From Lachnospiraceae bacterium (GTDB lineage Bacteria; Bacillota; Clostridia; Lachnospirales; Lachnospiraceae): a stretch of 38,495 nucleotides of DNA. Made by a program: the position numbers and the translations under genes. The stretch lies in the NCBI GenBank assembly GCA_030524635.1, contig JAUNGG010000039.1:1-38495 (forward strand), read 5' to 3'. The notes under the pieces are model-generated. The model saw only the letters and a program-made list of their open reading frames with translations. It was not told the DNA's origin and made no database searches. This document shows, one piece after another, positions 1 through 6,985 of the stretch; within the stretch, counting starts at the first letter, position 1; each line of letters begins with the position of its first letter.

Positions 1-111
1 CCAGCCCCAGGTGGTTCCGCAGTTATTGCAGCCACATCTCCAGGTGTTCCCGCAGCCGCACCGATCGCTTCCAGACTGATTTCCATTACATCTCACATTA
101 ACGTTGCACAT
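1..111 (-). CDS. Cysteine-rich small peptide, partial at the window edge
   Basis: A reading frame starts at ATG 109-111 on the minus strand and stays open to base 1, giving 37 visible residues with no stop. An AAGGAG ribosome site lies about 8 nt upstream. The visible peptide begins MCNVNVRC and is rich in Cys, Gly, Asn and Trp, with motifs CGCGNTW, CGCNNCG and TTWGW; seven of the residues are cysteine. There is no signal peptide or hydrophobic stretch in the visible part. It lies 88 nt downstream of the ABC permease gene in the same direction, with no clear terminator between, so it may be read with that operon. I do not recognise the family. It could be a metal-binding or disulfide-rich peptide or a ribosomally made peptide precursor. 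The truncation prevents a decision. Confidence 0.5.
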   Translation of the reverse strand, partial: MCNVNVRCNGNQSGSDRCGCGNTWRCGCNNCGTTWGW

Positions 112-199
112 ATGATTGAACTCCTTTATTTTTCATGGTTGTACTATATCATATGTGGACGAGGACAATGTGTGACAAGTCTGTTACTGTTCAGGTAGG

Positions 200-1135
200 T
201 CAGCGCTTCCTTTCCCTAGCCTCACGTTTCCTGCTCCCGGCCTGATGCCTTCCTACCGGATCCACAGCCCGCACGGCAACTGCAAGAAGGAGAAGAGCCA
301 GAAGCGTTTGAAGAATCAGACTCACCGGAATCCAGGCATCCAGGATTGGATTAGAAGAACGGCTTCCAAACCACTGGATCACCTGGGCAGATACCTCCCG
401 GTTTCCTGTCTGTACTCCGATGATCTGGTAAAAGGTTACTGCCGGGTTGAAAAGCATCAGGTAGATCAACCCACCGGAATTTACCTGGGAGGCAATCCCT
501 CCCATCTGATTGACATAACTTGCCGCTCCCATCTGGGCCATAGACCAGATAAAGTAATTCACCGCATAGGTTCCGGCGATCAGAAATACCAGAAAGCCAT
601 AGGATATGGCCGTTGCCACCGTGGAACGCCTGCATACTGCCGAAAAACACAGTCCCAGACCGGCCGACAAAAGAGCCACCGCCAGATACAAAAGCAGCAA
701 AAGCGCCAGATCCGTTATCCGGATTCCGCCATATACAAATACCAGAGAAAACACAGGAAAGCTGGACACTACCAGCAGCGCCATGTTGACCATAGAGGAC
801 ATCAGCTTTCCAATGACAATCTGAAAGGGCGTCATCTGAGTGGACAGCATCAGGTTAAGGGTCTGCCTCTCCCGCTCTCCGCTGATGCTTCCAGAGGTAA
901 GAGCCGGCATGATAAAGACCAGCATCAGAAATTCAATGGCTGCTACAAATACATATAAATCCAGAAAGCTGGCATAGGAGATCTCCGCCGTAACCCTCAC
1001 CTGAGATGTCATGGAATACATGTTTAACAGGGCAACCAGCGCCAGAATGCTGTTAAATACCATCATGATCACCGAAACCCGGATGCTTCGGCTGCTGACC
1101 GTCATCTCTCTTTTATAAACCGGGTTTCCCCTCAT
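200..1135 (-). CDS. ABC-2 type transporter permease
   Basis: This 311-aa integral membrane protein is the likely permease partner of the ABC ATPase encoded just upstream. I chose ATG 1135 (protein begins MRGNPVYKREM) because AGGAGG sits 9 nt upstream; an in-frame start at 1159 lacks such a site. About six hydrophobic segments are visible: one near residues 20-42, one around 60-80, three between about 110 and 195, and a last one near the C-terminus (LILQTLLALLLLAVAVRAV). The segment GERERQTLNLMLSTQMTP between TM2 and TM3 resembles the cytosolic loop of ABC-2 permeases that move antibiotics, peptides or unknown substrates. The gene overlaps the ATPase gene by 23 nt, so the two are translationally linked. 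The substrate cannot be told from sequence. Confidence 0.85.
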   Translation of the reverse strand: MRGNPVYKREMTVSSRSIRVSVIMMVFNSILALVALLNMYSMTSQVRVTAEISYASFLDLYVFVAAIEFLMLVFIMPALTSGSISGERERQTLNLMLSTQMTPFQIVIGKLMSSMVNMALLVVSSFPVFSLVFVYGGIRITDLALLLLLYLAVALLSAGLGLCFSAVCRRSTVATAISYGFLVFLIAGTYAVNYFIWSMAQMGAASYVNQMGGIASQVNSGGLIYLMLFNPAVTFYQIIGVQTGNREVSAQVIQWFGSRSSNPILDAWIPVSLILQTLLALLLLAVAVRAVDPVGRHQAGSRKREARERKR

Positions 1136-2072
1136 ATAAAAGCACCTCCTTTTCCTCATGATCTGTGATCTGCATAAACAATGACTCCAGATTCCCCTGA
1201 TTGCGGAAAAAGCTGGTCACCAGCACCTCCGCATCTACTAACTGCTGCAAAAGCAGCGCCTCATCCTGGGCATCTCCGGTAAATCCTACTGCCAGGCAGT
1301 TTTCCCGGATTGAGATCGTCCGCACACAGCTGTGGCTCCTTAAGATCGCCATGGCGGTGTCCATATTGCTGTAAACAGTGATCATCAGCGGATTGGACTG
1401 ATCCACACGGGAGGTGATCTCCTTAATGCTTCCCCCAAGGACCATACGCCCCTGATCGATAATTCCAATATCGGTGCACATCTGGTTTAGTTCCGAGAGC
1501 ACATGGGAGCTGATCAGAATGGTTTTTCCCTGCTCATTCAGCTCCAGAAGAAGCTCCTTAAATTCCATACGGGTCTTAGGATCCAAGCCAGAGGAAGGTT
1601 CGTCCAGCACCAGCAGCACCGGATCATGAATCAGGGCTCTGGCCAGGCACAGCCGCTGCTTCATTCCCCTGGACAGACCATCTACGTAGAAATCCATCCG
1701 CTCCTCAAGCCCCACCTGCTCTAAAAGAAAGGTGCAGCGTTTTCTCGCCATCAGTCCCTCCATCCCGTAGCAGGAGGCAAAAAACTCCATATATTCCCAT
1801 ACTTTCAGATTATCATAGATTCCAAAGGCGTCCGGCACATATCCGATCTTCCCCTTCATACTCTGGCGTTCCCGCAGCGCATCTACCCCATCAATGGTGA
1901 TCGACCCGCTGTCCGCCGCCAGAAGCCCTGTCAATATTTTTATGGTGGTGGTTTTTCCTGCACCATTCGGCCCGACAAACCCGTACAGGGCACCTCTGCG
2001 GATATTCATGGTCAGGCCATCCAGTGCATGATATTTTCCATATGCCTTTTTCAGATTTTCGATCTTAAGCAT
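1113..2072 (-). CDS. ABC transporter ATP-binding protein
   Basis: This 319-aa protein is a single ABC ATPase domain plus a C-terminal extension of about 100 residues. It has the Walker A motif GPNGAGKTT (34-42), the signature LSRGMKQ (133-139), Walker B LLVLDEP (153-159) and an H-loop in ILISSHV. This architecture is typical of ATPases paired with ABC-2 exporters (BcrA/NatA-like). Its ATG overlaps the stop of the upstream 869-aa gene as TGATG, and its 3' end overlaps the permease start, so three genes are coupled in one operon. It would power the permease encoded at 200-1135. Substrate unknown; drug, bacteriocin or envelope-lipid export are the usual roles for relatives placed beside a two-component system. 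Confidence 0.93.
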   Translation of the reverse strand: MLKIENLKKAYGKYHALDGLTMNIRRGALYGFVGPNGAGKTTTIKILTGLLAADSGSITIDGVDALRERQSMKGKIGYVPDAFGIYDNLKVWEYMEFFASCYGMEGLMARKRCTFLLEQVGLEERMDFYVDGLSRGMKQRLCLARALIHDPVLLVLDEPSSGLDPKTRMEFKELLLELNEQGKTILISSHVLSELNQMCTDIGIIDQGRMVLGGSIKEITSRVDQSNPLMITVYSNMDTAMAILRSHSCVRTISIRENCLAVGFTGDAQDEALLLQQLVDAEVLVTSFFRNQGNLESLFMQITDHEEKEVLLYEGKPGL

Positions 2073-4681
2073 CAGTTGGGCCTCCCCTCTGCGGTGATCA
2101 CCGGAAGCGAAATATCCAGAACATAATCCTGCGGCGTATCGTAAGCATACTTCACCGTGATCTTATTTTCTGCTGTCAGATAAGGCTCCAGCTGCCAGTC
2201 GATTAATTCCTCCTGACTGCCGTCCATCTTATCATAGCTTCCTGTATCATTATTGTAAAAATAAATATCTCCGTTAAATACAGGCAGATCCCCATACTTT
2301 GGATTCTCTGTGAATTCCTCTGAGATGGAAACAAATTTCAACCGTTCTACCACCAGATCCTGTCCCAGAGAGTACTCCAGCGTAAGCGGCGACAAGCCAT
2401 CCATGGTGTTCTTCTCGTAGCTGTAATTGCCGCTGATCACCTTGGGCCGGTGCTCTAAGGAGCTGTGATAAATCTGATCCTCATTCCGGTAATCCACATC
2501 TACAAATGCGGTGTACATGGTTACGCCAGTTACCTCATATCCCTGATCCAGCAGAAAGCAGTCCTTTTCCTCCCCCGCAGAGAATGCTACCACCCGGCCT
2601 CCATACTGATAGCCGGACAGAGAATTATCCAGATAAAACTCCAGAAGATTGGAGCGTTTCAGCGATTTCATATATTCCGGCGAGCTGATATCTGCCTTTT
2701 CAAACTGGTATCCTCCTGTCACCCGGTCAGCCGCTGCAAATGAACTGACAAGGGGATAGTGCAGTACCGGCAGATCGTCTATGGTCACCGTCTCTCCTGC
2801 CTTCAGGGAATCGATCAACACGATGGAATTGGAGCACAGCACCGCCGCCTGCTCTAAATCAATCCCTAAATGATTGGTGACCGTTCCCTTCAGGCTGCCG
2901 TCATAGCAGGTGATTTTACCGGTAAGCTGGAGACCGGCTGTATTTTCCTCCCGCTTTTCCATACGGAAATAATTGGGTGAAAAGGCGGCCACATCCTGTA
3001 TGGTCAGCCTGGTTCCGTCCTGACCATAATAAATGCTCACATTTTCATTTTCATCCCCCGTAAACTGGGTGAACCTGGTATTATCATAGCTGTTCTGTCT
3101 GGTAAGAGGGCGAATATCATAGGTAGGGTCTAAGTTTACGGAATAGGGCTTGTTGTAAGGTGTCCGCATATTCATGTAGGTGGATTCTACAATGGTATCC
3201 TCCGAATAATCCCGCACCGATGTATAATTAAAAAAGGTATCTTCAAACCGCGTTTTACTGCTCATCAGATAGATGATCATACTGCTGCACAAGGACAGCA
3301 GCACCACAAACCTTCCATAATGATTTCTCAGCTCCCTCTGCTTTAAGAAAAAGTAAAGGCCAGGTCCAACTAACAGGATATAGCTGAAGATCACAATGGA
3401 ATACAAGGAAATCCTTGGGATCCTGTCTGCTGAGCCGGAATTGATCATACTTTGAACTGCCCAGTAAAGGCTGTTGCCGCTGTCATAGAGATAGCCTGCC
3501 AGATCCTGGATCCGCTCCTCTCCCAGCAGACTGGTAAACAGCTTATCCACATAGGGATGCTCTTCACAGAAATCAGCAATATCACAGAAATCGTAAGCCG
3601 CCACTGCGATCATACCCTTCTCCCGGTTGACCGAGGTCAGCACAGGAAGGCCGAAGCTGGTAAATACCTGATCCCCTTCCTTCACATCGATCTTCGTAGT
3701 TGGCAGCAGCAGATGGACATCCTCCGGTCCATAGATGGCAAATTCCTCCCCCATATCCACAAACCGTTCCACCGGTTCCGAGATCTCCGTTTCCAGATCC
3801 CCTTCCAAGAAGGTGTCTACTGCCTCCTCGCCCCCGTTTCCAGTTCCCAAAAGCAGGATCCCGCCCCGGCTGACCCATTCCTTGATGGTGTCCGTCTGCG
3901 CTGCGCTCAGCCGCCGGATATCATAATTGGTGATCAGCAGCACATCCAGCTGATCCAACCCTGCTGCCTGTTCTGGGATACTCCCGGCAACCATGGCACA
4001 GGTTCTGGTCTGAAGGGTGCTGTAATGGATCCCCACGTCATTGAGATATTCCAGCTTATCCTGAGAATCGCTTAAGGTTCCGATCAGCAGCTCCGGCGTA
4101 TCCTGGCGGATATTCATCTTCAGCCGCTTCTTTAAAATCAGATTCTTCTGCTCATCGTATAGCTGCACATACAGCTGATCTGCCCGAAGGCCAAGAGGAA
4201 TATTCAGATTCATCTGAATGGTCTCCTCCCCCTCCAGCGTTACCGGGTACTCATACTCATAAATGTCATAGTTGGACTCCATGGACCGAATCATCACGCT
4301 TCCGGAAAATGGACCGGACTGCTTGCTGGTCAGGGTCACATAGACAGGAAGATAGCGCCCGCCCTTTGCCATATTGTCATAACCGTAGCTGGCTTCCATG
4401 GCAACCGGTGAATTTTTGTAGCCGTAGGCAGAGTTGACCGGCTCAGTTCCGTTGTCCGGCTCTGCTTCCCCCACACGATCCTGTTCCATGGCCCAGACAG
4501 GAGGCTGTCCGCCTCCAGCCAGCAAAAGCTCAGAAAACGAAAGAATGGCAAGTGCGAATACCACCGCCCTTGCCAGCCTTCCCGCAGCCTGCCTGACCAG
4601 GCCGGACTCTGTCTTCTGCCCGGCCATTCTGCGGCTGTCCATCTCCATGCAGGATTCCTGCAAGTGTTTCTTTTTTATCAT
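2072..4681 (-). CDS. Large membrane-anchored protein of an ABC transporter operon
   Basis: An 869-aa protein without a name I can assign. An N-terminal hydrophobic helix (about 38-57) looks like a signal anchor. A long extracytoplasmic region follows, with beta-rich stretches and a Rossmann/GATase-like segment around residues 195-290 (LDVLLITNYD, then WVSRGGILLLGTGNGGE). Two more helices lie at about 425-446 and 456-473, and another large beta-rich domain runs to the C-terminus. The arrangement recalls GldG-like partners of ABC-2 transporters, in which a membrane-tethered sugar-binding or GATase-like domain works beside the permease; this is a structural analogy only. It starts 6 nt after the kinase gene and ends overlapping the ATPase gene, so it is probably a subunit of this transport system. 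Its ribosome site is weak, consistent with coupling to the kinase gene. Confidence 0.75.
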   Translation of the reverse strand: MIKKKHLQESCMEMDSRRMAGQKTESGLVRQAAGRLARAVVFALAILSFSELLLAGGGQPPVWAMEQDRVGEAEPDNGTEPVNSAYGYKNSPVAMEASYGYDNMAKGGRYLPVYVTLTSKQSGPFSGSVMIRSMESNYDIYEYEYPVTLEGEETIQMNLNIPLGLRADQLYVQLYDEQKNLILKKRLKMNIRQDTPELLIGTLSDSQDKLEYLNDVGIHYSTLQTRTCAMVAGSIPEQAAGLDQLDVLLITNYDIRRLSAAQTDTIKEWVSRGGILLLGTGNGGEEAVDTFLEGDLETEISEPVERFVDMGEEFAIYGPEDVHLLLPTTKIDVKEGDQVFTSFGLPVLTSVNREKGMIAVAAYDFCDIADFCEEHPYVDKLFTSLLGEERIQDLAGYLYDSGNSLYWAVQSMINSGSADRIPRISLYSIVIFSYILLVGPGLYFFLKQRELRNHYGRFVVLLSLCSSMIIYLMSSKTRFEDTFFNYTSVRDYSEDTIVESTYMNMRTPYNKPYSVNLDPTYDIRPLTRQNSYDNTRFTQFTGDENENVSIYYGQDGTRLTIQDVAAFSPNYFRMEKREENTAGLQLTGKITCYDGSLKGTVTNHLGIDLEQAAVLCSNSIVLIDSLKAGETVTIDDLPVLHYPLVSSFAAADRVTGGYQFEKADISSPEYMKSLKRSNLLEFYLDNSLSGYQYGGRVVAFSAGEEKDCFLLDQGYEVTGVTMYTAFVDVDYRNEDQIYHSSLEHRPKVISGNYSYEKNTMDGLSPLTLEYSLGQDLVVERLKFVSISEEFTENPKYGDLPVFNGDIYFYNNDTGSYDKMDGSQEELIDWQLEPYLTAENKITVKYAYDTPQDYVLDISLPVITAEGRPN

Positions 4682-4687
4682 AGGCTT

Positions 4688-5839
4688 TCACCCAATCTTT
4701 CCAAAGTTTTCCTTATTAATGTCAAAATGTACCTTCAGCTTTACCGTAAATACCGTGCCGTTTAAATCGCTTGCCACCTGAATAGTTCCGCCGTGCATAT
4801 CCACCACATTCTTTGCGATTGCCAGCCCCAGACCGGTACCGCCTGTGCTGGTAGAGCGGGACTGCTCCACCCGGTAAAATTTATTAAACAACAGGGGCAG
4901 CTCCTCCGGCGGGATCACATAGCCGTAATTGGTCACTGACACCGTCACGATCTCTTCCGTGGCATGTACCTTCACCAGGATCCGTTTCCCCTCCGCACCA
5001 TACTTGATGGCATTGTTGATCAGATTATCAAAGAGACGGGCTAACAGGTTGCCGTCTGCCATAATGATCTGCGCCGGTACATTGGAGGACAGCTCATAGG
5101 TCAGATTCTTATCCGCAAAGCTGGGATAAAACTCCTCCAGAAGCTGGCTCAGCAGCTTGATAATATCCACCTGGCTCACCTTCATGGCTACCTTTCCGTA
5201 GGTCATCTTGGTAAAGCCAAACAGATCTTCTATCAGTTTTTCCAGCCGCTTTGCCTTGGTATACGCAATATCGATGTACTTTTTTTCCAGTTCAGGAGGA
5301 AGCTGGCTGCTTCTGCCGCCGGACAGCAGCTCCAGATAACCGATGATGGAGGTAAGCGGTGTCCGCAGATCGTGGGCGATATTGGTGATCAGCTCATTCT
5401 TCGTCCGCTCCGACTCCCGCTCCCGGTCCATCAGCTCCCGGATATCCGCCACCATCTTATTCAGATTTGCCGCCATGGCGGAAAACTCGTCATCTCCCAC
5501 CACATCAATATATGTATTTAAATCTCCCTCTGAGATATTCTGCACAGCCGCAGAGATCTTACCCATGTATTCCATGGATTTATGCTGCAGCAGAAGAAAG
5601 GCTGCGGAAAATACCACGATGCCCAGGATCACACAAAGCAGGATCCCCGCCAGGCCCTGTTGATCCCAGGTGAGGAAATAAAACAGGGTGCTCTCCTTCC
5701 CCGATTCCTTCAAGTATCTGGAGATGATCATCAGATTCGTCACCAGAAAGATTTCTACCATACAGGCGATCACGGCGCTGTATCCGATATTGGCAGCCAT
5801 ACGCCCGTAAAAGCGCCTGCTCATATCTTTATTTTTCAA
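4688..5839 (-). CDS. Sensor histidine kinase, VanS/PhoR-like
   Basis: A 383-aa membrane histidine kinase. TM1 is at about 17-40 and TM2 at about 62-84, with a very short (about 20 residue) extracytoplasmic loop between them. A HAMP-type linker (about 85-140) follows, then the HisKA motif with phosphoacceptor H156 in NIAHDLRTPLTS, the N-box NLINNAIKYG (N276) and the G-box GGTGLGLAIA (333-341). The tiny external loop suggests sensing at or within the membrane, as in kinases guarding against cell-envelope antibiotics. Its start overlaps the end of the response regulator gene by 11 nt. The downstream ABC genes are the obvious regulatory target, though this is inferred from position. Confidence 0.93.
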   Translation of the reverse strand: MKNKDMSRRFYGRMAANIGYSAVIACMVEIFLVTNLMIISRYLKESGKESTLFYFLTWDQQGLAGILLCVILGIVVFSAAFLLLQHKSMEYMGKISAAVQNISEGDLNTYIDVVGDDEFSAMAANLNKMVADIRELMDRERESERTKNELITNIAHDLRTPLTSIIGYLELLSGGRSSQLPPELEKKYIDIAYTKAKRLEKLIEDLFGFTKMTYGKVAMKVSQVDIIKLLSQLLEEFYPSFADKNLTYELSSNVPAQIIMADGNLLARLFDNLINNAIKYGAEGKRILVKVHATEEIVTVSVTNYGYVIPPEELPLLFNKFYRVEQSRSTSTGGTGLGLAIAKNVVDMHGGTIQVASDLNGTVFTVKLKVHFDINKENFGKIG

Positions 5840-6533
5840 TCTTGTACCCTACTCCCCATACTGTGGTGATAATCTTGCTCTGTCTGGTATCTTCCTTCAT
5901 CTTCCCCCGCAGGCGGCGGATATGTACCATAACGGTGTTGTTGGCTTCATATACCTTCTCATTCCACACATTCTCGAAGATCTCATCTGTGCTGAACACC
6001 CGCCCCGGATTAGAAGCCAGCAGGTAAAGGATATCAAACTCAATGGGAGTCAGCTTGATTTCCTCATTATCCACAGTTACCTTATGATTATCCTTATTGA
6101 TGGTCAGTCCTTTGATGGTGATCTCATTTTTTCCAGCTTCATGGACACTGCTGTTAGGATTCAGCTGGGTATAACGGCGGAGCTGGGACTTCACTCTGGC
6201 TGTCAGCTCCAGGGGATTAAAGGGCTTGGTCACATAATCATCCGCTCCCGTCCCCAATCCCAGGATCTTATCCAGGTCGGTAGACTTGGCGCTGAGCATA
6301 ATGATGGGAATATTATTGGTCTCCCGGATCTTTTTGCACATCTCCAGACCATTCATCCCAGGCATCATAATGTCCAGAAGAACCAGATGAACCTCCTCCT
6401 TCTCCAGAATCGCCAATCCTTCCTCCGCATTATTTGCTTTCAAAACCTTATATCCGTCACTGACCAGATAGATCTCAATCAGATCCGCAATCTCCTTCTC
6501 ATCATCCACCACTAAAATCCGGGTCTCGGCCAT
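5829..6533 (-). CDS. OmpR/PhoB-family response regulator, VanR-like
   Basis: A 234-aa response regulator with a receiver domain and a C-terminal winged-helix DNA-binding domain. The acidic pair is D10/D11, the phosphoacceptor is D54 in LLDIMMPG and the conserved lysine is K103 in TKPF. The C-terminal half carries the OmpR-type pattern LTPIEFDILYLLASNPGRVFS, ending in VWGVGYKIEK. AGGAGG sits 7 nt before ATG 6533. It is the first gene of the minus-strand operon with the kinase, the 869-aa protein and the ABC exporter, and it probably regulates that operon. An extended -10 box and a small palindrome lie in its upstream region. Confidence 0.95.
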   Translation of the reverse strand: MAETRILVVDDEKEIADLIEIYLVSDGYKVLKANNAEEGLAILEKEEVHLVLLDIMMPGMNGLEMCKKIRETNNIPIIMLSAKSTDLDKILGLGTGADDYVTKPFNPLELTARVKSQLRRYTQLNPNSSVHEAGKNEITIKGLTINKDNHKVTVDNEEIKLTPIEFDILYLLASNPGRVFSTDEIFENVWNEKVYEANNTVMVHIRRLRGKMKEDTRQSKIITTVWGVGYKIEK

Positions 6534-6569
6534 GTCAGGTCCTCCTTATCCTTCTGTTTATTATATATT

Positions 6570-6625
6570 AGTTACGATCTGTAACTTTTATTATCCTGTT
6601 AAACTTAATTATCTTTATTATAGCA
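6570..6625 (-). promoter_or_regulatory. Putative extended -10 promoter and palindrome before the response regulator
   Basis: On the minus strand TGC-TATAAT (6617-6625) forms an extended -10 box about 85 nt before the regulator ATG. No good -35 is present at 17 nt. Downstream, AGTTAC-5 nt-GTAACT (6570-6586) is a perfect 6-bp-arm palindrome within the expected 5' leader. It could be an operator for the regulator itself. Functional assignment is inference. Confidence 0.45.
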
Positions 6626-6755
6626 TACCATCTCACCATATAGTCTACCATATCCTGGCTACATTTGCCTTACTTTTCTCTTACAAAAAAAGACCAAATT
6701 CAAACGATATTACTCTTCCAAACCATCCCCCAATCTCTACCCTGCCAGTACAGCA

Positions 6756-6890
6756 GCATCGGACGGGCAGCCTCCCTGTGAATGCCTTTTCAGCCCACCG
6801 GCACTTAGATCGCGTCTTTTGCGATCTTAGTACCGCTGTGCGCTGAATAGAGCGAGAGCGCGCTGAACAGGGAGGCTGCCCGCCCGATGC
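6756..6890. repeat. 135-nt palindromic intergenic element
   Basis: Outer arms 6756-6779 and 6867-6890 are complementary over 24 positions with one mismatch (core GGGCAGCCTCCCTGT). An inner hairpin at about 6804-6830 pairs TAGATCGC with GCGATCTTA. A further GC-rich inverted segment (AGCGAGAGCGCGCT) precedes the right arm. The element lies between the end of ppk and the response regulator and has no open frame of note. Its high GC content contrasts with the AT-rich flanks. It may be a REP-like or small non-autonomous mobile element, a structured RNA, or an extended terminator. The remaining intergenic bases (6626-6755 and 6891-6985) hold AT-rich DNA and a weak imperfect inverted repeat (about 6916-6980) downstream of ppk. 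Confidence 0.6.
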
Positions 6891-6985
6891 GGACCCTTGC
6901 CAATAAATAAAACCCCTACTAATTAATAACGCGGCACGAAAGCCCATTGCTTCAACTTCCGCACCGCATTTCTAATTAATTTTTA

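Noticed and set aside
245..958. Plus-strand open frame of 237 codons
   Set aside because: It lies wholly antisense to the ABC permease gene, has no ribosome site, and encodes a His/Gln/Lys-rich composition typical of a reverse-strand shadow.
3452..4075. Plus-strand open frame of 207 codons
   Set aside because: Antisense to the 869-aa protein gene, no ribosome site or recognisable motif.
5922..6515. Plus-strand open frame of 197 codons
   Set aside because: Antisense to the response regulator gene, whose family motifs are unmistakable.
6533..6985. tRNA or other stable RNA gene in the largest gap
   Set aside because: The palindrome does not fold as a cloverleaf and lacks the TTCGA-type T-loop and CCA end. 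No RNA family was recognised.
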